This document shows positions 62,607 to 64,000 of a DNA stretch of 64,000 nucleotides, piece after piece. The position numbers and the translations under genes were made by a program. Source of the DNA: Saprospiraceae bacterium (GTDB lineage: Bacteria > Bacteroidota > Bacteroidia > Chitinophagales > Saprospiraceae); contig JAGQWX010000009.1 of the NCBI GenBank assembly GCA_020436935.1, positions 47,746 through 111,745 of the forward strand. The letters run 5' to 3'. How positions within the stretch are numbered: the stretch's first letter is position 1; every line of letters begins with the position of its first letter. The notes beneath the pieces were generated by a model. It ran no database searches, had not been told where the DNA came from, and saw nothing but the letters and a program-made list of their open reading frames with translations.

Positions 62607-63737
62607 ATGAAAAAAATATATACTACAATAATCGTTTTAGCATCTCTGATATCTGTTAAAAGTTACGGCCAGGGATGTGTGGCCATTCGCGGAAACTCAA
62701 GCTGCAATGCATTGTCTGGCAATGGCTTTGAGCTTCAATCCAAAGAGTGGACAGTTTCTTTGAATGGGAGATACTTCGAATCGTTCAGACATTTTAGAGG
62801 TTCGGAAGAAGAGCACGAACGTATTGAAAAGGGTACTCAGGTCATCAATGACTCTTATTTTGTGGACTTATCGGTGGGTATGGGTATTACCGACAGATTG
62901 TATGCTAATGTGACATTGCCATATGTACATCACCTAAGATCATCCATGTATGAGCATGGAGGCAATCCTCCCAATGGACTGGGTGAAAGACACGAAACTT
63001 CCTCAAAGGGACTGGGCGATGTCCGGTTTGGTGCTGGATATTGGTTGCTTCCTCAAGGAAAGAAGAACTATAACTATGCTTTTGGTTTGGGCGTGAAACT
63101 GCCAACTGGGAAATATGATTATACCGACATTTTTTACAACCAGGGTGCAGATAAGTCTCAGGATATTGAAGGTGTGGTCGATCAATCCATCCAGCCTGGT
63201 GACGGAGGTGTGGGTATCAACCTGGATTTTCAGGGCTACCACAGTTTCTCTTCAAGATTTGGTATTTTGAGTTCAGCCTTTTATATGTCTAATCCAAAGG
63301 CGACCAATGGCGTCCTAACGAGAAATAAAAGAAGTGAGTTTTCTTGCCCTGACCAGTTTGGGGTAAGGATTGCGGCATACGCAAATATGGGAGTCTTCAG
63401 TTCATTTGTTGGGGGCCGCATTGAAGGCGTACCTGCATCAGATCTGATTGGCAGCAGCGAAGGATATAGGAGGCCGGGTTATGCAGTTTCCGTTGAACCG
63501 GGAATTAGTTATGGTAAGGGACCGGTTGCAGCTTTTGTAAGTGTGCCTATTGCTTTGTACAGAAACAGAATTCAAAGTTATGAAGATAAAATCACAACAG
63601 CAGAAACTGGAAAATTTACCCAGGGTGATGCAGCTTTTGCAGACTATTTGGTGAATGTAGGTGTAAGTTATCGATTTGGCGGCCACCAAATGCATTCCAG
63701 CCAAAAAGGATCTTTAAAGATTCAAATGGCTGAATAA
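62607..63737 (+). CDS. Outer-membrane beta-barrel transporter-like protein
   Basis: This is a 376-residue exported protein. The signal peptide is MKKIYTTIIVLASLISVKS (cleaved near SYGQ). The mature part has the strand pattern of a porin-like barrel (VDLSVGMGITDRLYANVTLPY, VRFGAGYWLLPQGK, AFGLGVKLPTGKYDY) and ends in NVGVSYRFGG and a short tail. It resembles the broad MetA-pathway/PF13557-type barrel group; cargo is unknown. An in-frame ATG at 62394 lies in the last repeat unit and would add 71 residues of unlike composition, so 62607 is chosen. Confidence 0.8.
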   Translation: MKKIYTTIIVLASLISVKSYGQGCVAIRGNSSCNALSGNGFELQSKEWTVSLNGRYFESFRHFRGSEEEHERIEKGTQVINDSYFVDLSVGMGITDRLYANVTLPYVHHLRSSMYEHGGNPPNGLGERHETSSKGLGDVRFGAGYWLLPQGKKNYNYAFGLGVKLPTGKYDYTDIFYNQGADKSQDIEGVVDQSIQPGDGGVGINLDFQGYHSFSSRFGILSSAFYMSNPKATNGVLTRNKRSEFSCPDQFGVRIAAYANMGVFSSFVGGRIEGVPASDLIGSSEGYRRPGYAVSVEPGISYGKGPVAAFVSVPIALYRNRIQSYEDKITTAETGKFTQGDAAFADYLVNVGVSYRFGGHQMHSSQKGSLKIQMAE

Positions 63738-63762
63738 AAGGAAATTCCTTTGAAAAACATAG

Positions 63763-63806
63763 AAGAGTGGTTAAATGAAATGAAGATTTGAGCACTCTTT
63801 TTTTTT
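63763..63806 (+). terminator. Possible terminator after the barrel gene
   Basis: AAGAGTG (63763-63769) pairs with CACTCTT (63793-63799) around a 23-nt loop and runs into a T tract. It lies 26 nt after the barrel stop. The long loop lowers confidence. Confidence 0.5.
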
Positions 63807-63840
63807 ACTATTTGCCAGAATTTGGTCTGATTTCTGTCAG

Positions 63841-63870
63841 AAAGCTGTCTGACACCTGTCTGACAGCTTT
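63841..63870. repeat. Inverted and direct repeat near the window end
   Basis: AAAGCTGTC (63841-63849) and GACAGCTTT (63862-63870) are perfect 9-bp arms. Between and within them the word TGTCTGACA occurs twice, 2 nt apart. It could be a second terminator or an operator for a gene beyond the window; nothing after it is coding as far as seen. Confidence 0.4.
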
Positions 63871-64000
63871 TCAACACTACTATTTTAGTTGAATTATAAT
63901 CAATTGAATATGAGGCACATATCCGTTTTTAAACGTTTATAAACCAATGTCGTTTAGTTAAGCATCAGAACCGCTTATAATTCATGTGGTAAAGTTTCTT

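Overview
The window is a chromosomal piece of a Bacteroidota genome, probably from the Saprospiria/Chitinophagia side of the phylum (inferred). The reasons are a T9SS-type C-terminal sorting domain, TonB-receptor, DUF3857 and DUF2490 style proteins, a LytS/LytTR two-component pair, TAnnTTTG-type promoter boxes, and a complete alternative complex III (actABCDEF) gene set joined to a caa3-type oxidase cluster. No rRNA, tRNA, CRISPR array or intact insertion sequence was found.

Layout. 1-4.3 kb: two DUF3857/transglutaminase-like proteins (the first cut by the window edge) and an alditol-oxidase-like flavoprotein. 4.3-7.5 kb (minus): a coupled operon of a secreted alpha/beta hydrolase, a LytS-type kinase and a LytTR regulator. 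7.5-9.2 kb: a REP-like folded element, then an ArsR-type repressor with operator repeats on its promoter and an SRPBCC-VOC fusion protein. 9.2-14 kb (minus): a T9SS cargo protein, an outer-membrane barrel, a P-loop NTPase and an ABC exporter whose nucleotide-binding domain has lost every catalytic motif; this is an unassigned cassette. 14-16.5 kb (minus, AT-rich): a two-gene Septu-like defence module (PtuA ATPase and PtuB HNH nuclease, overlapping by 8 nt) with an 80-residue companion. 16.6-34.5 kb: housekeeping genes including typA, a bifunctional rsh overlapping a fur-family gene, etfBA, dnaE, hscB, rseP, rsmE and a TonB receptor. 34.9-38.8 kb: two orphan secreted proteins and two GT2 glycosyltransferases.

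38.9-55.4 kb is the energy core: actA-F, coxB, coxA, ctaB, two coxC-like genes, a subunit IV gene, a Sco-like protein without its copper motif, DUF420 and a small membrane protein, almost all co-directional with short gaps. Electrons would pass from quinol through ActB/ActC/ActF to the haems of ActA and ActE and then to the CuA centre of CoxB and haem-copper CoxA. CoxB carries a C-terminal OmpA-type peptidoglycan-binding domain where caa3 enzymes usually carry a cytochrome c domain, and several subunits have His-rich tails.

55.7-64 kb: a helix-hairpin-helix protein and ComEC (DNA uptake), a HopJ-family protein, a Crp/Fnr regulator, a DinB-family protein, and a striking non-coding array of 13 units at a 45-46 bp period with a TGAC-N6-GTCA palindrome in most units, lying upstream of an outer-membrane barrel gene. 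The best candidates for something undescribed are this array, the CoxB-OmpA fusion and the pseudo-ABC/P-loop/barrel cassette.
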